DNA of 64,000 nucleotides from Mycobacterium attenuatum (GCF_900566085.1 NZ_UPHT01000073.1:62001-126000); one strand, 5' to 3'. Positions 18,640 to 29,616 are shown, numbered from the stretch's first letter. Numbers and translations are program-made. Notes: generated by a model from the letters alone, not told the origin.

Positions 18640-20148
18640 CTAGCCGGTGCGCCACGTGGTCAAGGGGGGGACCGCCGTCGCGGGTTCGTAAGCGCGCCGG
18701 CTGTACGCAAGGTGCAGTTGACTGCCGTTGCGGCGCCGGGCGGGCAGCACCTCGCGTCCCTCGGCTACCCGGACATACGCGGCCTTCAGCGTCTCGGCGT
18801 AGCGGGTGACCGATTCGCGGGCGACCGGGTTGTTCGGGAACAACACCGTCAACTGGGTTTCTTTCTCGAACCGGTTCACCCGGATGTCGATTTGCCCCAT
18901 CATGCCGCCGTCGTGGCAGAGCCGGGCGTGCAGGCCCTCCACGTGACAGTTGGCCAGAGCCGACAGCGGAGGAATGCCGGCGTCGAGGTAGAAGAGCAAC
19001 GGTGCTCCCCATTGTCCTTTGCGCAGCCACGGAACTAGTTCCAGCACGCGGTCCAACGGCACTTCGGCGAGGTCCCGGCCGGAATCAAAGCATTCCTGAG
19101 CGGCCTTGACGATTTCACCGAACGACGATCCGATGGTGGGGACGGTGATTGGCACGAAGCCGGTGAACCAACCCGTCGTCATGAAATCCGTCTGGGTGCG
19201 CCGGATGTCGATGGGGACGATGGCGTGATACTCGTCGGCTCCGGTCAATTCGTGCTCGGCGACCGCCGACATGGCGAGTACGCCGCCGCAGAACCGGGCA
19301 CCTGCCGACAAGCACGCGGACTCGAAGGCGAGGGTCTGCCGCTCGTCCATCAGCCGGACGCCCATCATCTCGCACGGCGCGGACGTGTCGCCCAGCGGCA
19401 GTGGGAATTTGGGCAGCGACCCGTCATTGCTGTCGAAGAACTCGGCCCATTTGCGGATGAGCGGGGACTCCAGGGTGAGCCCGGCCAGGTGCTCCTGCTG
19501 CCGGGTGCAGTAGTCGTGGTAGCTACCCGTTTCCGCAAGCCGCAGCGGCGCCCCGCCCCCGACCAGTGCGACGTACATGAGATGGATCTCGGCGAACGCG
19601 ACACCGACGAACATCGCGTCGCAGTGCAGATGGTCAATGGCCACACAGAAAGTGAAATGGTCTGCGCGCTGAATGATTGAGAAGCGAAAGCAATCCCACT
19701 CCAGTGGGCTCGGGGTGGCCAGCAGGTGGTCGCGCCATTGACTTTGGGCTGTCAGTTCACCGTGCTGCGTCGCGACGAACTGAATGTCGTTGGCTTTGTT
19801 CATGGTCCGTCGCACGAAGCGATCACCTTCGGTGTGCTCGAACCAGCTTCGGTAGGTGTCGTGGCGACGCAGGTGCGCATTGATGACATGCGTCATGGTG
19901 CGGATGTCGCATCGACCGGGAATATCCCAGGCGGATATGAGAAGTCGTGACATCTCCAGGCCACGGCTGGCGTAGGACCGGAAGTTGCGCAGGTGATGGG
20001 CTTGCATGTAGCTGGGCGGTACCGCGCTGATAGGCGCTTGCTTCGCCTTGGCGAGCGACGCGGGCGACGGTTGCCATGACACCAACATGCCGGCCTCGGG
20101 AGCCCAATCGCGGATTGTGCCGGCCTCTACTTTCCCTACTCTGACCAT
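18640..20148 (-). CDS. PapA-type acyltransferase (PapA3/A4-like)
   Basis: A 502-residue polyketide-associated acyltransferase. The active site near residue 170 is AIDHLHCDAMFVG: HxxxD is intact, with D before it and A after, the same variant as in the pap gene at the left edge. Other family stretches are INAHLRRHDTYRS and TGWFTGFVPITVPT. The ATG at 20148 has GGAGG just upstream; further upstream starts lack a ribosome site. It heads the leftward operon 20148-14294. PapA proteins transfer Pks products to sugars, and two PapA paralogs in one LOS locus would fit two acyl positions on the trehalose core (known for LOS; inferred here). Confidence 0.88.
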   Translation of the reverse strand: MVRVGKVEAGTIRDWAPEAGMLVSWQPSPASLAKAKQAPISAVPPSYMQAHHLRNFRSYASRGLEMSRLLISAWDIPGRCDIRTMTHVINAHLRRHDTYRSWFEHTEGDRFVRRTMNKANDIQFVATQHGELTAQSQWRDHLLATPSPLEWDCFRFSIIQRADHFTFCVAIDHLHCDAMFVGVAFAEIHLMYVALVGGGAPLRLAETGSYHDYCTRQQEHLAGLTLESPLIRKWAEFFDSNDGSLPKFPLPLGDTSAPCEMMGVRLMDERQTLAFESACLSAGARFCGGVLAMSAVAEHELTGADEYHAIVPIDIRRTQTDFMTTGWFTGFVPITVPTIGSSFGEIVKAAQECFDSGRDLAEVPLDRVLELVPWLRKGQWGAPLLFYLDAGIPPLSALANCHVEGLHARLCHDGGMMGQIDIRVNRFEKETQLTVLFPNNPVARESVTRYAETLKAAYVRVAEGREVLPARRRNGSQLHLAYSRRAYEPATAVPPLTTWRTG

Positions 20149-20639
20149 TCTTCCTCCCAGTCGGTCAGCAGGTTGCGATGCACCGGAGAGCCAAAGGTGG
20201 TCCACGGAACCTGGCGCGTTGTTGACATGTGTAGGGATCCCGGTGAACCGGGTTCGAAGTGTTGACCGTAGCGATTTCGGCGTGTGCCACCAGTGCCGGT
20301 CCACTGCACGTCACGGGGCCCGTGGGACTGGCCGGCACGGCTGGCCGGCCAACGGACCGCGGTCGTGACCGCACTGGGTAGGCCGGGTATCGTGGTGTTC
20401 ACATGCCCCCTCATTAAGTTTGACGTGCCTCCCCGAAGGCACGTCTATATTGCCGTCGGTGTGGGTTGTTGCCCATGCCCGACGTTGTGACGACCGTTCA
20501 TCCGGGTATTTAGTTTGTAGCGTTGGTGAGCTGAGCCTAGTTGATTGTTGGTACTTAAATTTCGGTTTTCGCTGCATTGGGTCTAAACCCGTGGTCGAAG
20601 GGCCGCAGTTGGTTGGCTGGGCGGGGCTCCTACGGTTGC
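20149..20639. other. Promoter region between papA and the ileS leader; contains an inverted repeat
   Basis: About 490 bases with no convincing gene. It must hold the leftward promoter of the papA operon and the rightward promoter of the T-box/ileS transcript. A perfect inverted repeat with arms GACGTGCCT and AGGCACGTC around CCCCGA lies at 20422-20445. That repeat could be an operator or an RNA hairpin. The part around 20510-20580 is noticeably richer in A/T and is the likeliest place for a rightward promoter, though I see no clear consensus box. Confidence 0.5.
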
Positions 20640-20850
20640 GGCGGGGTAGGATCTGGTGCAACGGCGTTGATCCGGCTATCACCGGTGAGCCTTCGGAAGA
20701 ACAGCCTAAAAGCCCAGTAGAACCGAACGGGTGGGCCCGTCACAGCCCCAACGAGCGGCCGTGCGCAGCCACGGCAAGCGGGGTGGTACCGCGGTGTATG
20801 CGCTGCCGGCGCGTCGTCGTCCCCGTGTCTTGTGACCGATGACACAGGAG
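20640..20850 (+). promoter_or_regulatory. ileS T-box leader (tRNA-Ile sensing, translational type)
   Basis: The leader carries the short actinobacterial T-box layout. Stem I has GATCCGGCTATCACCGG, with the isoleucine specifier ATC at 20678-20680. The antisequestrator contains the T-box bulge TGGT (20784-20787) inside GGGTGGTACCGCGG, which pairs with the tRNA NCCA end. Just before the start codon, GTGTC and GACAC can pair next to the Shine-Dalgarno AGGAG, so uncharged tRNA-Ile would free the ribosome site. Mycobacterial ileS T-boxes are known to act on translation. Ends are approximate. Confidence 0.9.
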
Positions 20851-20855
20851 ACGGC

Positions 20856-23800
20856 ATGACCGAAAGCGCCTACCCGCGCAGCGAAGTGGGTGCCGACCAA
20901 CGCGGTGGCTCTCCGGACTTCCCCGCGATGGAAGCCCAGGTCCTTGATTATTGGGCCGGCGACGGCACCTTCCGGGCCAGCATCGCCCGTCGCGACGGCG
21001 CCCCGGAATACGTGTTCTATGACGGGCCGCCGTTCGCTAACGGTCTGCCGCATTACGGGCATCTGCTGACCGGCTATGTGAAGGACATCGTGCCGCGGTA
21101 TCGAACCATGCGCGGCTACAAGGTGGAACGCCGCTTCGGCTGGGACACCCACGGGTTGCCCGCCGAACTAGAGGTTGAGCGCCAACTGGGCATCACCGAC
21201 AAATCACAGATCGACGCCATGGGGATCGCCGCGTTCAACGATGCCTGCCGGGCTTCGGTGTTGCGCTACACCGACGAATGGCAGGACTATGTGACCCGCC
21301 AGGCTCGCTGGGTCGATTTCGACAATGACTACAAGACACTTGATCTGCCGTACATGGAATCGGTGATCTGGGCATTCAAACAGCTTTGGAACAAAGGCCT
21401 GGCATACGAGGGCTACCGGGTGCTGCCTTACTGCTGGCGTGACGAAACCCCGCTGTCCAACCACGAATTGCGGATGGACGACGACGTTTACCAGAGCCGC
21501 CAGGATCCCGCGATCACGGTCGGCTTCGAGCTGGTGAGCACCCAACCACATACCGAGCTAACCGGCGCATTCCTGCTGGTGTGGACGACGACACCGTGGA
21601 CGCTACCGTCGAATCTGGCCGTGGCCGTTCATCCTGATGTGACGTATGTGCAGGTCAGGGCCGGTGATCGGCGCTTCGTGCTGGCGGAGGCGCGGCTGAC
21701 CGCCTACACCCGCGAACTCGGCGCCGACCCGGACGCCGAACCCGGGGGTGCGCCCGAGGTACTCGGCACCTACCGCGGGACCGATCTACTCGGTATGCGG
21801 TATTTGCCGCCATTTACATACTTTATGGACTCTCCCAACGCCTTTCGTGTACTTGAAGGTGATTTCGTGACCACCGAAGAGGGCACCGGAATTGTGCATA
21901 TGGCGCCGGCCTACGGAGAAGACGACATGGTGGTCGCCGAGGCGAACGGCATCGCGCCCGTCACGCCGGTCGATGCCAAGGGCCGTTTCGACGCCACCGT
22001 GCCCGAATACCGGGGGCAGCATGTGTTTGACGCCAACGCTCAGATCATCCGCGACCTCAAGAGGCACGATGGCCCGGCGGCTGCGAACGGGGCAGTGCTG
22101 ATCCGCCACGAAACCTACGAGCACCCGTACCCGCATTGCTGGCGCTGCCGTAACCCGTTGATCTACCGAGCCGTGTCGTCCTGGTTCGTCACAGTGACGG
22201 AATTCCGGGACCGCATGGTCGAACTCAACCAACGGATCACCTGGTATCCCGAGCACGTCAAGGACGGCCAGTTCGGAAAGTGGCTGCAGGGCGCCCGCGA
22301 CTGGTCCATCTCACGAAACCGGTACTGGGGCACCCCGATCCCGGTGTGGAAGTCGGATGATCCCGCATACCCCAGAATCGATGTGTACGGGAGCCTGGAC
22401 GAGCTGGAGCGTGATTTCGGGATCCGGCCGGACAACCTGCACCGGCCCTACATCGACGAGCTCACCCGGCCCAACCCCGACGATCCCACCGGGGAAAGCA
22501 CGATGCGGCGCATCCCTGATGTGCTCGACGTGTGGTTCGACTCGGGCTCCATGCCTTACGCACAGGTGCACTACCCATTCGAAAACCGTGACTGGTTCGA
22601 CGGGGTCGATTGCGCCGATCCTGACCAACGGGTCGATGCCCACTATCCCGGGGATTTCATCGTCGAGTACATCGGGCAGACCCGTGGCTGGTTCTACACC
22701 CTGCACGTGCTGGCGACCGCGCTGTTCGACCGGCCCGCGTTCAAAACCTGTGTGGCGCACGGGATCGTACTTGGCTCCGACGGCCAGAAAATGAGCAAGT
22801 CGCTGCGAAACTATCCCGACGTCAACGAGGTGTTTCACCGGGACGGCTCCGACGCCATGCGCTGGTTCTTGATGGCCTCGCCGATTCTGCGCGGCGGCAA
22901 CCTAATTGTCACCGAGCAGGGGATCCGTGACGGGGTGCGGCAGGTCTTACGGCCGTTGTGGAATGCCTACAGCTTCTTGGCCTTATATGCTCCGAAAGTT
23001 GGTACCTGGCGCACCGATTCGCCGCATGTGCTGGACCGTTACATCCTGGCCAAGCTGGCGGTGCTGCGCGACGACCTCACCCGGTCGATGGAGGTGTGCG
23101 ACCTCTCCGGCGCCTGCGAACAGCTGCGGCAGTTCACCGAGGCGCTGACGAATTGGTATGTGCGGCGGTCACGGTTGCGATTCTGGGAAGAAGACGACGA
23201 TGCCATCGACACCCTGCACACGGTTCTGGAGGTCACCGCCAGACTGGCTGCGCCGTTGCTCCCGTTGATTGCCGAGGTGATCTGGCGTGCTGTGACCGGT
23301 GAGCGTTCTGTTCATCTGACGGACTGGCCGCAGGCCGATGCGGTGCCTGCCGACGCCGACCTGGTGGCCGCGATGGATCAGGTGCGCGAAGTATGCTCGG
23401 CCGCGTCATCACTGCGCAAGGCCAAGAAACTGAGGGTCCGCTTGCCGTTGTCGAAACTAACTGTGGCAGTGGCTGATCCGCAACGGCTCAAGCCATTCTC
23501 CGAGCTGATCGCCGACGAGCTCAACGTCAAACAGGTCGAGCTCACCGACGACATCGACACCTACGGGCGGTTCGAGCTGACCGTCAACGCCAGGGTGGCC
23601 GGGCCACGGCTGGGCAAGGACGTGCAAGCCGCGATCAAGGCGGTCAAGGCCGGCGGCGGCGTCGTCAATCCCGACGGCACGTTGACCGCGGGGCCCGCGG
23701 TCCTGCAACCGGAGGAATACAGCTCGCGGCTGGTGGCCGCCGACCCGGACTCGACCGCAGCCCTGCCCGGCGGTGCCGGATTGGTGGTGCTGGACGGCAC

Positions 23801-24083
23801 GGTGACCCCGGAATTGGAGGCCGAGGGCTGGGCCAAAGACCGTATCAGGGAACTGCAAGAGCTGCGCAAGTCGACCGGGCTAGAGGTATCCGACCGGATC
23901 AGCGTGGTGATATCGGTGCCCGCCGAGCGTCAAGACTGGGCATACACCCATCGTGAACTCATTGCCGGCGAAATCCTGGCAACTAGCTTCGAATTCGGCG
24001 AGCCGGCCGGCGGTGTCGAGATCGGTGACGGGGTGCGGGTGGCGATTACGAAAGCTGGTTGCGTCCGGCGGGCCGCGCCTTAG
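20856..24083 (+). CDS. ileS: Isoleucyl-tRNA synthetase
   Basis: A 1,075-residue class Ia synthetase that charges tRNA-Ile, close to the M. tuberculosis length (1,041) and of the large eukaryote-like type. The ATP-binding HIGH motif is LPHYGHLL (about 66-73), the editing domain lies about 200-400 with the [12 protein letters not shown] signature, and KMSKS is in [13 protein letters not shown] (about 645-657). CWRC near residue 430 suggests a metal site. The ATG at 20856 is used because AGGAG sits right before it and the T-box controls this site; an upstream in-frame GTG would overlap the regulatory hairpin. The stop overlaps the convergent arylsulfatase by four bases. Confidence 0.97.
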   Translation: MTESAYPRSEVGADQRGGSPDFPAMEAQVLDYWAGDGTFRASIARRDGAPEYVFYDGPPFANGLPHYGHLLTGYVKDIVPRYRTMRGYKVERRFGWDTHGLPAELEVERQLGITDKSQIDAMGIAAFNDACRASVLRYTDEWQDYVTRQARWVDFDNDYKTLDLPYMESVIWAFKQLWNKGLAYEGYRVLPYCWRDETPLSNHELRMDDDVYQSRQDPAITVGFELVSTQPHTELTGAFLLVWTTTPWTLPSNLAVAVHPDVTYVQVRAGDRRFVLAEARLTAYTRELGADPDAEPGGAPEVLGTYRGTDLLGMRYLPPFTYFMDSPNAFRVLEGDFVTTEEGTGIVHMAPAYGEDDMVVAEANGIAPVTPVDAKGRFDATVPEYRGQHVFDANAQIIRDLKRHDGPAAANGAVLIRHETYEHPYPHCWRCRNPLIYRAVSSWFVTVTEFRDRMVELNQRITWYPEHVKDGQFGKWLQGARDWSISRNRYWGTPIPVWKSDDPAYPRIDVYGSLDELERDFGIRPDNLHRPYIDELTRPNPDDPTGESTMRRIPDVLDVWFDSGSMPYAQVHYPFENRDWFDGVDCADPDQRVDAHYPGDFIVEYIGQTRGWFYTLHVLATALFDRPAFKTCVAHGIVLGSDGQKMSKSLRNYPDVNEVFHRDGSDAMRWFLMASPILRGGNLIVTEQGIRDGVRQVLRPLWNAYSFLALYAPKVGTWRTDSPHVLDRYILAKLAVLRDDLTRSMEVCDLSGACEQLRQFTEALTNWYVRRSRLRFWEEDDDAIDTLHTVLEVTARLAAPLLPLIAEVIWRAVTGERSVHLTDWPQADAVPADADLVAAMDQVREVCSAASSLRKAKKLRVRLPLSKLTVAVADPQRLKPFSELIADELNVKQVELTDDIDTYGRFELTVNARVAGPRLGKDVQAAIKAVKAGGGVVNPDGTLTAGPAVLQPEEYSSRLVAADPDSTAALPGGAGLVVLDGTVTPELEAEGWAKDRIRELQELRKSTGLEVSDRISVVISVPAERQDWAYTHRELIAGEILATSFEFGEPAGGVEIGDGVRVAITKAGCVRRAAP

Positions 24084-26368
24084 AGCAGCCGGATCGTCAC
24101 CTCCTTGATGGTGCCGTTGAACGGGAAGGTGCCCTCATAGGTGTCAGCGGCGGGGGTGCCGCCATCGAGTCCGATATCCAGCCCCTCGTCGGCGCTGAAG
24201 CCCAGCGGGACGGTCCGCTCGATGCGCGATTCGCCTGCCTGGCACTCGTTCACCAGCAGTCGCGCGACGCCGCCTTTGCCCAAACCTCCACCGTCATAGT
24301 CGAATTCGATCGCGACCGTCGCATTGCCTGCGGGCAGGGGTGTGGCAGCGGCGACGGTCGTGTATTTCGACCCGAAATAGTTGTAGGTGAACTTGGCCAG
24401 GCCGTTCTGCACGTAGAGAGCCAGTCCGGCGAAGTAGCCGCCGGCGGCCAGAAGAACGCCCTCGACCGTCTCCCCACCGGGAGTGTCGATGACCGCGGTA
24501 ATCGAGTAGGACCGGTTAAAGGCGCACCGAATAATGTCTTCAGGCATTCGGATTGATCCGTGCCCCAACGAAATCGAAGTTCGCTGGCCCAGAACCGTCG
24601 GCCGCGCACCGATCGCCCGTGCGGGGCCGCGGTCATCGAGCGGAAAGACATGGTTTTTCTCGCCTTCCGCGTCGAATAGTGCCTTCAACTCGGCAAGCCG
24701 GTCGGGATGCTGCGCGGAAAGATCAACGGCTTGACTGTAGTCTTGCGACAGGTCGTAGAGCTCCCAGCGGTCATCGGAGAAGGCGGGCATCTTCGAACCC
24801 GGTTGCCACTGAATCTTGCCGTGATAGGTGCAGGCCATCCAGTCATCGTGATAGATCCCGCGGATGCCCTTGATCTCGAAATACTGGGTGCGACGCCGGT
24901 CCGGGGCGGCCGCGTCGTCAAATGTGTACGCCAGGCTGATGCCGTCGTAGGGCTGCTGCGGCACGCCGTTGACAACAACCGGTGCGGGGATGCCGGCGGC
25001 TTCCAAGATGGTTGGGGCGATATCGATGACATGGTGAAACTGCGAACGCAGCCCGCCGCAGTCATTGATGCGTCGTGGCCAGGTCACAACCATCGGATTG
25101 CGGGTGCCGCCGAAGTGACTGGCGAACTGCTTGGTGAACTGGAACGGGGTGCACATCGACCAGGCGAAGCCGACCGGATATTCGTTGCTGGCCTTCGGCC
25201 CGCCGAAATCGTCGATCCTCGACAGAACGATCTCGGGGTCTTCTTGGAGGCCGTTCAACGTCACCATCTCATTGAAGACACCGGTTATCCCGCCGGCGGC
25301 TGCTGCGCCGTTGTCACCGATGATGTAGACGAACATCGTATTTTCCCAGACGCTCATGTCCTTCAGCGCGGTGACGATCCGGCCGATCTCGTGATCGGTG
25401 TGGGCCAGGAATCCGGCGTAGACCTCCATGAGACGCGATGCGATGCGCTGCTGCTCGGCAGACATCGTGTCCCAGGCGGGTATCGATTCATGGCGCGGCG
25501 TCAACGCGGCATCTGCCGGGATCACGCCCAATTCCTGCTGCCGCGCATAGATTTCTTCACGCAGCTTGTCCCAGCCGCCGTCGAACCGGCCACGAAAAGG
25601 TTCGCTCCATTCCGGTGCCACGTGGTGCGGCGCATGGGTGGCGCCGGGCGCCCAGTAGACGAAAAACGGTCGGTCGGGCGACATGGCCTGCTGCCGATGT
25701 ACCCATTCGATCATCCGATCCGCGAGGTCGGTCGTAAGGTGGTAGTTCTCAACGCCTTCGGGACGTTCGATCGGAGTCGTACCGTGATACAAGCCGGGAT
25801 TGTACTGGTGGGCTTCACCGCCCATGAATCCGTAGAACTCTTCGAAACCCATTCCGGTTGGCCACCTGTCGAACGGGCCGGCCGGACTCACCTCCCATAC
25901 CGGGGTGTTGTGCCACTTACCGAATGCTGCTGTGCTGTAGCCATTTTGGCGAAGCGTTTCGGCAATGGTAGCGGCAGACTTGGGGATGATACTGTTGTAG
26001 CCGTCATACCCGGTGGCCCACTCGGTGATGTTGCCCGTGTTGACCGCGTGATGGTTCCTGCCGGTCAACAGCGCGGCGCGCGTCGGAGAGCACAGGGCCG
26101 TGGTGTGAAACCGGTTGTACCGCAGGCCTTCCTGTGCCAATGCATCGCCGGTAGGAGTGGGGACCGGGCCGCCGAATGTCGCGGTGGCCCCGAATCCGAC
26201 ATCGTCGAGCAAAACGATCACCACGTTCGGCGCGTTCTGCGGTGGGCGGATTGGAGTGATGGTGGGCATCGTCGACTCGGAAACCGTACGCCCGGCTTTC
26301 CCGCCGGTCGGAGTGTCCGGCAACGGTAGCCGGGTCCGGTCGACGGTGTCGGTCATGTCCTGGGTCAC
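24080..26368 (-). CDS. Formylglycine-dependent arylsulfatase (AtsD/AtsB-like)
   Basis: A 762-residue type I sulfatase. The formylglycine signature is [13 protein letters not shown] with the modified cysteine at about residue 93. Metal ligands appear as LLDDVGFG (about 53-60) and later [20 protein letters not shown] supplies the catalytic lysine/histidine strand. The C-terminal 170 residues form the extra beta-rich domain found in long mycobacterial and proteobacterial sulfatases. No signal peptide is seen, so it is probably cytoplasmic. The GTG at 26368 has GGAG seven bases upstream. Length matches AtsD (about 787). It needs a formylglycine-generating enzyme coded elsewhere. M. tuberculosis has no sulfatase at this place, as I recall, so it is an insertion here or a loss there. 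Confidence 0.9.
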   Translation of the reverse strand: MTQDMTDTVDRTRLPLPDTPTGGKAGRTVSESTMPTITPIRPPQNAPNVVIVLLDDVGFGATATFGGPVPTPTGDALAQEGLRYNRFHTTALCSPTRAALLTGRNHHAVNTGNITEWATGYDGYNSIIPKSAATIAETLRQNGYSTAAFGKWHNTPVWEVSPAGPFDRWPTGMGFEEFYGFMGGEAHQYNPGLYHGTTPIERPEGVENYHLTTDLADRMIEWVHRQQAMSPDRPFFVYWAPGATHAPHHVAPEWSEPFRGRFDGGWDKLREEIYARQQELGVIPADAALTPRHESIPAWDTMSAEQQRIASRLMEVYAGFLAHTDHEIGRIVTALKDMSVWENTMFVYIIGDNGAAAAGGITGVFNEMVTLNGLQEDPEIVLSRIDDFGGPKASNEYPVGFAWSMCTPFQFTKQFASHFGGTRNPMVVTWPRRINDCGGLRSQFHHVIDIAPTILEAAGIPAPVVVNGVPQQPYDGISLAYTFDDAAAPDRRRTQYFEIKGIRGIYHDDWMACTYHGKIQWQPGSKMPAFSDDRWELYDLSQDYSQAVDLSAQHPDRLAELKALFDAEGEKNHVFPLDDRGPARAIGARPTVLGQRTSISLGHGSIRMPEDIIRCAFNRSYSITAVIDTPGGETVEGVLLAAGGYFAGLALYVQNGLAKFTYNYFGSKYTTVAAATPLPAGNATVAIEFDYDGGGLGKGGVARLLVNECQAGESRIERTVPLGFSADEGLDIGLDGGTPAADTYEGTFPFNGTIKEVTIRLL

Positions 26369-26668
26369 TGCTTTCTCCGCTCTGGTCGGTTGGGGATTGA
26401 CGGTTGCTGTGGGGCGGGTCGGCAAGGGCCGACGATGTACCTACCGGGTGCCGCCAATCGCCAACTGCTCCACCGGCGGGGCGAACCGGGCCTTCCGCAG
26501 CAGTTGGGCCGGATGCGTACACCGCTCGCTGACCTGTCGACAGATTTTAGCGGGGATGTCGTCGCCGAACCGATGGACGGAGCCGGACCCGGCGTGGCTT
26601 GGACACACGTTGCGTTTCCTTGGCCTTTCTGATGTCGCTTCGCAGCGACACGGTTGGTCAGTGGGGGG
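26369..26668. other. Spacer upstream of the arylsulfatase, no gene seen
   Basis: About 300 bases between the sulfatase start and the stop of the methyltransferase upstream of it on the same strand. Frames here lack family motifs. It probably holds the sulfatase promoter and the methyltransferase terminator, but neither is clear. Confidence 0.4.
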
Positions 26669-27241
26669 TCATGCCGCGGGTTTGATCGCCCGCCAGCGCT
26701 GCCTGCGGTCGCGAACTTCAACGTCGACGTCGCGAAAACCCGCTGCGCGCAAGCGGTCCGGCAAGGTTGCCGGCGGGATCGGGTTGCAGGTGTCGCGAAG
26801 GTGCAACATGGTGAACATCAGAGACGGCACGCCGTCGCTGCCGGCGAATACGCCGCCCGGGCGCAGTACCCGGAAGGCCTCGCCCAACAGCCGGTTCTGC
26901 AGGTTCGCAGTCGGTACATGGTGCAGCATGGTGAACGACACCACCGAGCTGAACTCGTCGGCGGGCAGTCTGGTAGCCGTGCCGTCGCCGATGATGATGC
27001 GTGCCCGGTCTCCGTAGAGTTCCTGCAGCCGCTGCGCCATCGGGGCGTCGATTTCGACAGCGGTCAGGTTCGCCGTCATGTCGGCCAGTAGCCGCAGAAA
27101 TGCGCCGTATCCGGGTCCGATCTCGAGGGTGTTGTCACCCAGCTCGACGTCGGCGAGCACCCATGGCAAGAGCCGGCTTTCAACTTCCCTGGCCCAGCGG
27201 TCGGAGTTGCAGCACAGCCGGTGAACCAGATTCATTGCCAT
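26669..27241 (-). CDS. Class I SAM-dependent methyltransferase
   Basis: A 190-residue methyltransferase. Motif I is TLEIGPGYGAFLRLL, the strand-2 acid is AVEIDAPMAQ, then GDGTATRLP, then VVSFTMLHHVP (motif IV), and FRVLRPGGVFAGSDG. The C-terminal strand ends DVEVRDRRQRWRAIK. This is the Methyltransf_11/UbiE-like core with no extra domain, and the substrate is not predictable. The ATG at 27241 (MAMNLVHRLC) is chosen because upstream in-frame codons run into the divergent dinX promoter. It is separated from the sulfatase by about 300 bases that carry no gene. Confidence 0.82.
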   Translation of the reverse strand: MAMNLVHRLCCNSDRWAREVESRLLPWVLADVELGDNTLEIGPGYGAFLRLLADMTANLTAVEIDAPMAQRLQELYGDRARIIIGDGTATRLPADEFSSVVSFTMLHHVPTANLQNRLLGEAFRVLRPGGVFAGSDGVPSLMFTMLHLRDTCNPIPPATLPDRLRAAGFRDVDVEVRDRRQRWRAIKPAA

Positions 27242-27297
27242 ACCGACCGACGTTAGCCCACGGACGCGTCCCGTAGCCGCGAATAGCATTGCCCGTT

Positions 27298-28710
27298 GTG
27301 GAGTCCCGTTGGGTGCTGCACCTGGACATGGACGCGTTCTTCGCCTCGGTCGAACAACTCACCCGTCCTACCCTGAAGGGCCGGCCGGTGTTGGTGGGAG
27401 GTCTGGGCGGACGCGGTGTGGTCGCCGGCGCCAGCTACGAGGCGCGCGTCTTCGGTGCCCGCTCGGCCATGCCGATGCACCAGGCGCGCCGGCTGATCGG
27501 TGTTACGGCGGTGGTGTTGCCGCCGCGCGGTGTGGTGTACGGGTTGGCCAGCCGCCGGGTTTTCGACGCCGTGCGCAGCCTCGTCCCGGTGGTCGAGCAG
27601 CTGTCTTTCGACGAGGCCTTCGCAGAACCGCCCCATCTGCGCGCCGCAGCGGCCGAAGACGTCGAGAAGTTCTGCGAATCGTTGCGACGACGGGTGCGTG
27701 AGGACACCGGCCTGGTGGCCTCCGTCGGGGCCGGCTCGGGCAAGCAGATGGCCAAGATCGCCTCCGGACTGGCCAAGCCCGACGGCATTCGAGTGGTCCG
27801 CCGAGAGGAAGAACAGGGGCTTCTGCGCGGCTTGCCAGTGCGCCGGCTGTGGGGCATCGGCCCGGTCGCCGAGGAAAAGCTGCATCGACTCGGCATCGAG
27901 ACGGTGGGACAGCTGGCCGCGTTGACCGACGTCGAGGTGGCCAACATCCTGGGCGCGACTGTCGGGCCCGCACTGCACCGGCTGGCCCGCGGTATCGACG
28001 ACCGGCCCATTGCCGAGCGAGCCGAAGCCAAGCAGATCAGCGCCGAGTCCACCTTCGCCGCCGACCTGACCACCGTTGACCAGCTGCGTGAGGCGATCGA
28101 ACCGATCGCCGAACACGCCTATCAACGCCTGCTGCGCGACGGCCGCGGAGCTCGCACCGTCACTGTGAAGCTGAAGAAGGCCGACATGAGCACCCTGACC
28201 CGTTCGGCGACGATGCCCTACGCGACCACCGAGGCGGGGGCGCTGATCGCGGTGGCCCGGCGACTGCTGCTGGACCCCGTTGAGATCGGGCCGATTCGCC
28301 TTCTCGGCGTTGGTTTTTCGGGGCTCAGCGAGGTGCAGCAGGAGTCGCTGTTCCCGGACTTGGACTTGTCATCGGATCCGGCGGAGGACGCCCAGCACGA
28401 CTTGCTCACGCTACGGGCCGCGCAATTTGGTGGAGCCGGCAACGCCGGATGGCGCATCGGCGACGACGTCGCGCACCCGGAACTCGGGCACGGCTGGGTA
28501 CAGGGCGCCGGGCACGGCGTGGTCACCGTCCGGTTCGAGACTCGTAGTTCGGGCCCGGGTCCGGCGCGGACGTTTCCCATAGACACCGCCGAGCTCGTCG
28601 CGGCCAACCCGGTCGACAGCCTGGACTGGCCGGATTATGTCGGCCGGCTGCGGGCCGACGAACCGACCGGCGTCTCAGCCCCAGCGGCCGATGACCTCGG
28701 CGGCCGGTAG
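27298..28710 (+). CDS. dinX: DNA polymerase IV (Y-family)
   Basis: A 470-residue translesion polymerase. The catalytic palm acids are in [13 protein letters not shown] (about 8-20) and LSFDEAF (about 101-107); the helix-hairpin-helix [17 protein letters not shown] and the C-terminal little-finger domain (about 240-350) are present. The last 100 residues form the extension typical of mycobacterial DinX (458 residues in M. tuberculosis). There is no obvious beta-clamp box at the very end, but [10 protein letters not shown] (about 346) is a good clamp-binding candidate. The GTG at 27298 is used; a TTG nine bases earlier is possible. The 3' end overlaps convergent ansA by 36 bases. Confidence 0.94.
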   Translation: MESRWVLHLDMDAFFASVEQLTRPTLKGRPVLVGGLGGRGVVAGASYEARVFGARSAMPMHQARRLIGVTAVVLPPRGVVYGLASRRVFDAVRSLVPVVEQLSFDEAFAEPPHLRAAAAEDVEKFCESLRRRVREDTGLVASVGAGSGKQMAKIASGLAKPDGIRVVRREEEQGLLRGLPVRRLWGIGPVAEEKLHRLGIETVGQLAALTDVEVANILGATVGPALHRLARGIDDRPIAERAEAKQISAESTFAADLTTVDQLREAIEPIAEHAYQRLLRDGRGARTVTVKLKKADMSTLTRSATMPYATTEAGALIAVARRLLLDPVEIGPIRLLGVGFSGLSEVQQESLFPDLDLSSDPAEDAQHDLLTLRAAQFGGAGNAGWRIGDDVAHPELGHGWVQGAGHGVVTVRFETRSSGPGPARTFPIDTAELVAANPVDSLDWPDYVGRLRADEPTGVSAPAADDLGGR

Positions 28711-29616
28711 CCCGGCCGCCAGCGCGCCCATCAGCAACACCCGGGCCTGCGACGGCGGCAGCCGCGGCACCATCACCGCGCCGGCGTCGACCAGATCGTG
28801 ACCCGGACCATAGCCGGCGCCCACCCGCGCGCCGGCGACCCGGGTCGAGACCGCGACCACCACCCCGTCATCGCAGTGGCGGCGCACCGCGTCGATTACC
28901 GCGAGCCCAGCATTTCCTGAGCCCAACGCTTCGAGCACGATTGCCCGGGCGCCGGCGGCCACACAGGCGTCCAGCGCGACGGCGTCACTTCCCGGATACG
29001 CCGCGACGATATCGACGCGCGGCGCCTCGGCGGCCCGCAGTTCGCCGAGGTACGGGCGTGCCTTGTGCCGCGTCATGGTCACCGTGCCGGTGACGGTGCC
29101 GAGCAGCTCGCCGGCGAATCCGCTCAGGCCGTCGCCGCCGCCCACCTTGCGCAGGCCCAGTGGTTGCAATACGCGACCGGCGAAACACACCAGCACGCCG
29201 TGGTCCTGAGCCGCCGGGTCGGCCGCCAGCGTCAGCGCGTCGCTCAGGTTGGCCGGGCCGTCCGGGTCGGCGGCGTCTGCGCTACGCATGGCGCCGGTGA
29301 CGACCACCGGAGCGGTACCGCAGTAGGTGAGGTCCAGCCAGAGTGCGGTTTCTTCGAGGGTGTCGGTGCCGTGGGTGACGACGACACCGACTGCACCGCC
29401 ATCCACGCCGGTCTGCACCGCGACGCGGATGCGATCCCAATCTGTCGGTGTCAACTGCGAACTGTCGAGTGCCATCAGGTCCACGGCGTCGACGTCGAGA
29501 TCTGCGCCGAGGGCCGCGGTCAGTTGTGTCCCGCTGCGCGATGGACGGCGCACTCCGTCGGCGCCGGTGCTGGTGGCGATCGTGCCGCCGGTGGCGATGA
29601 CAGTGAGGCGGCCCAT
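28675..29616 (-). CDS. ansA: L-asparaginase (type I)
   Basis: A 313-residue asparaginase that converts asparagine to aspartate and ammonia. The first catalytic threonine is in [10 protein letters not shown] (residues 7-16), the second in [16 protein letters not shown], and the substrate region [20 protein letters not shown] follows. No signal peptide is visible in the chosen start. In M. tuberculosis AnsA takes part in nitrogen use from asparagine (known). The ATG at 29616 ([11 protein letters not shown]) matches the family start; the longer frame adds 13 residues unlike homologs. The gene is divergent from lspA and overlaps dinX by 36 bases at its end. Confidence 0.95.
   Translation of the reverse strand: MGRLTVIATGGTIATSTGADGVRRPSRSGTQLTAALGADLDVDAVDLMALDSSQLTPTDWDRIRVAVQTGVDGGAVGVVVTHGTDTLEETALWLDLTYCGTAPVVVTGAMRSADAADPDGPANLSDALTLAADPAAQDHGVLVCFAGRVLQPLGLRKVGGGDGLSGFAGELLGTVTGTVTMTRHKARPYLGELRAAEAPRVDIVAAYPGSDAVALDACVAAGARAIVLEALGSGNAGLAVIDAVRRHCDDGVVVAVSTRVAGARVGAGYGPGHDLVDAGAVMVPRLPPSQARVLLMGALAAGLPAAEVIGRWG

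Noticed and set aside
24707..26329. 540-residue plus-strand frame antisense to the arylsulfatase
   Set aside because: The sulfatase has full catalytic motifs; the opposite frame has none.
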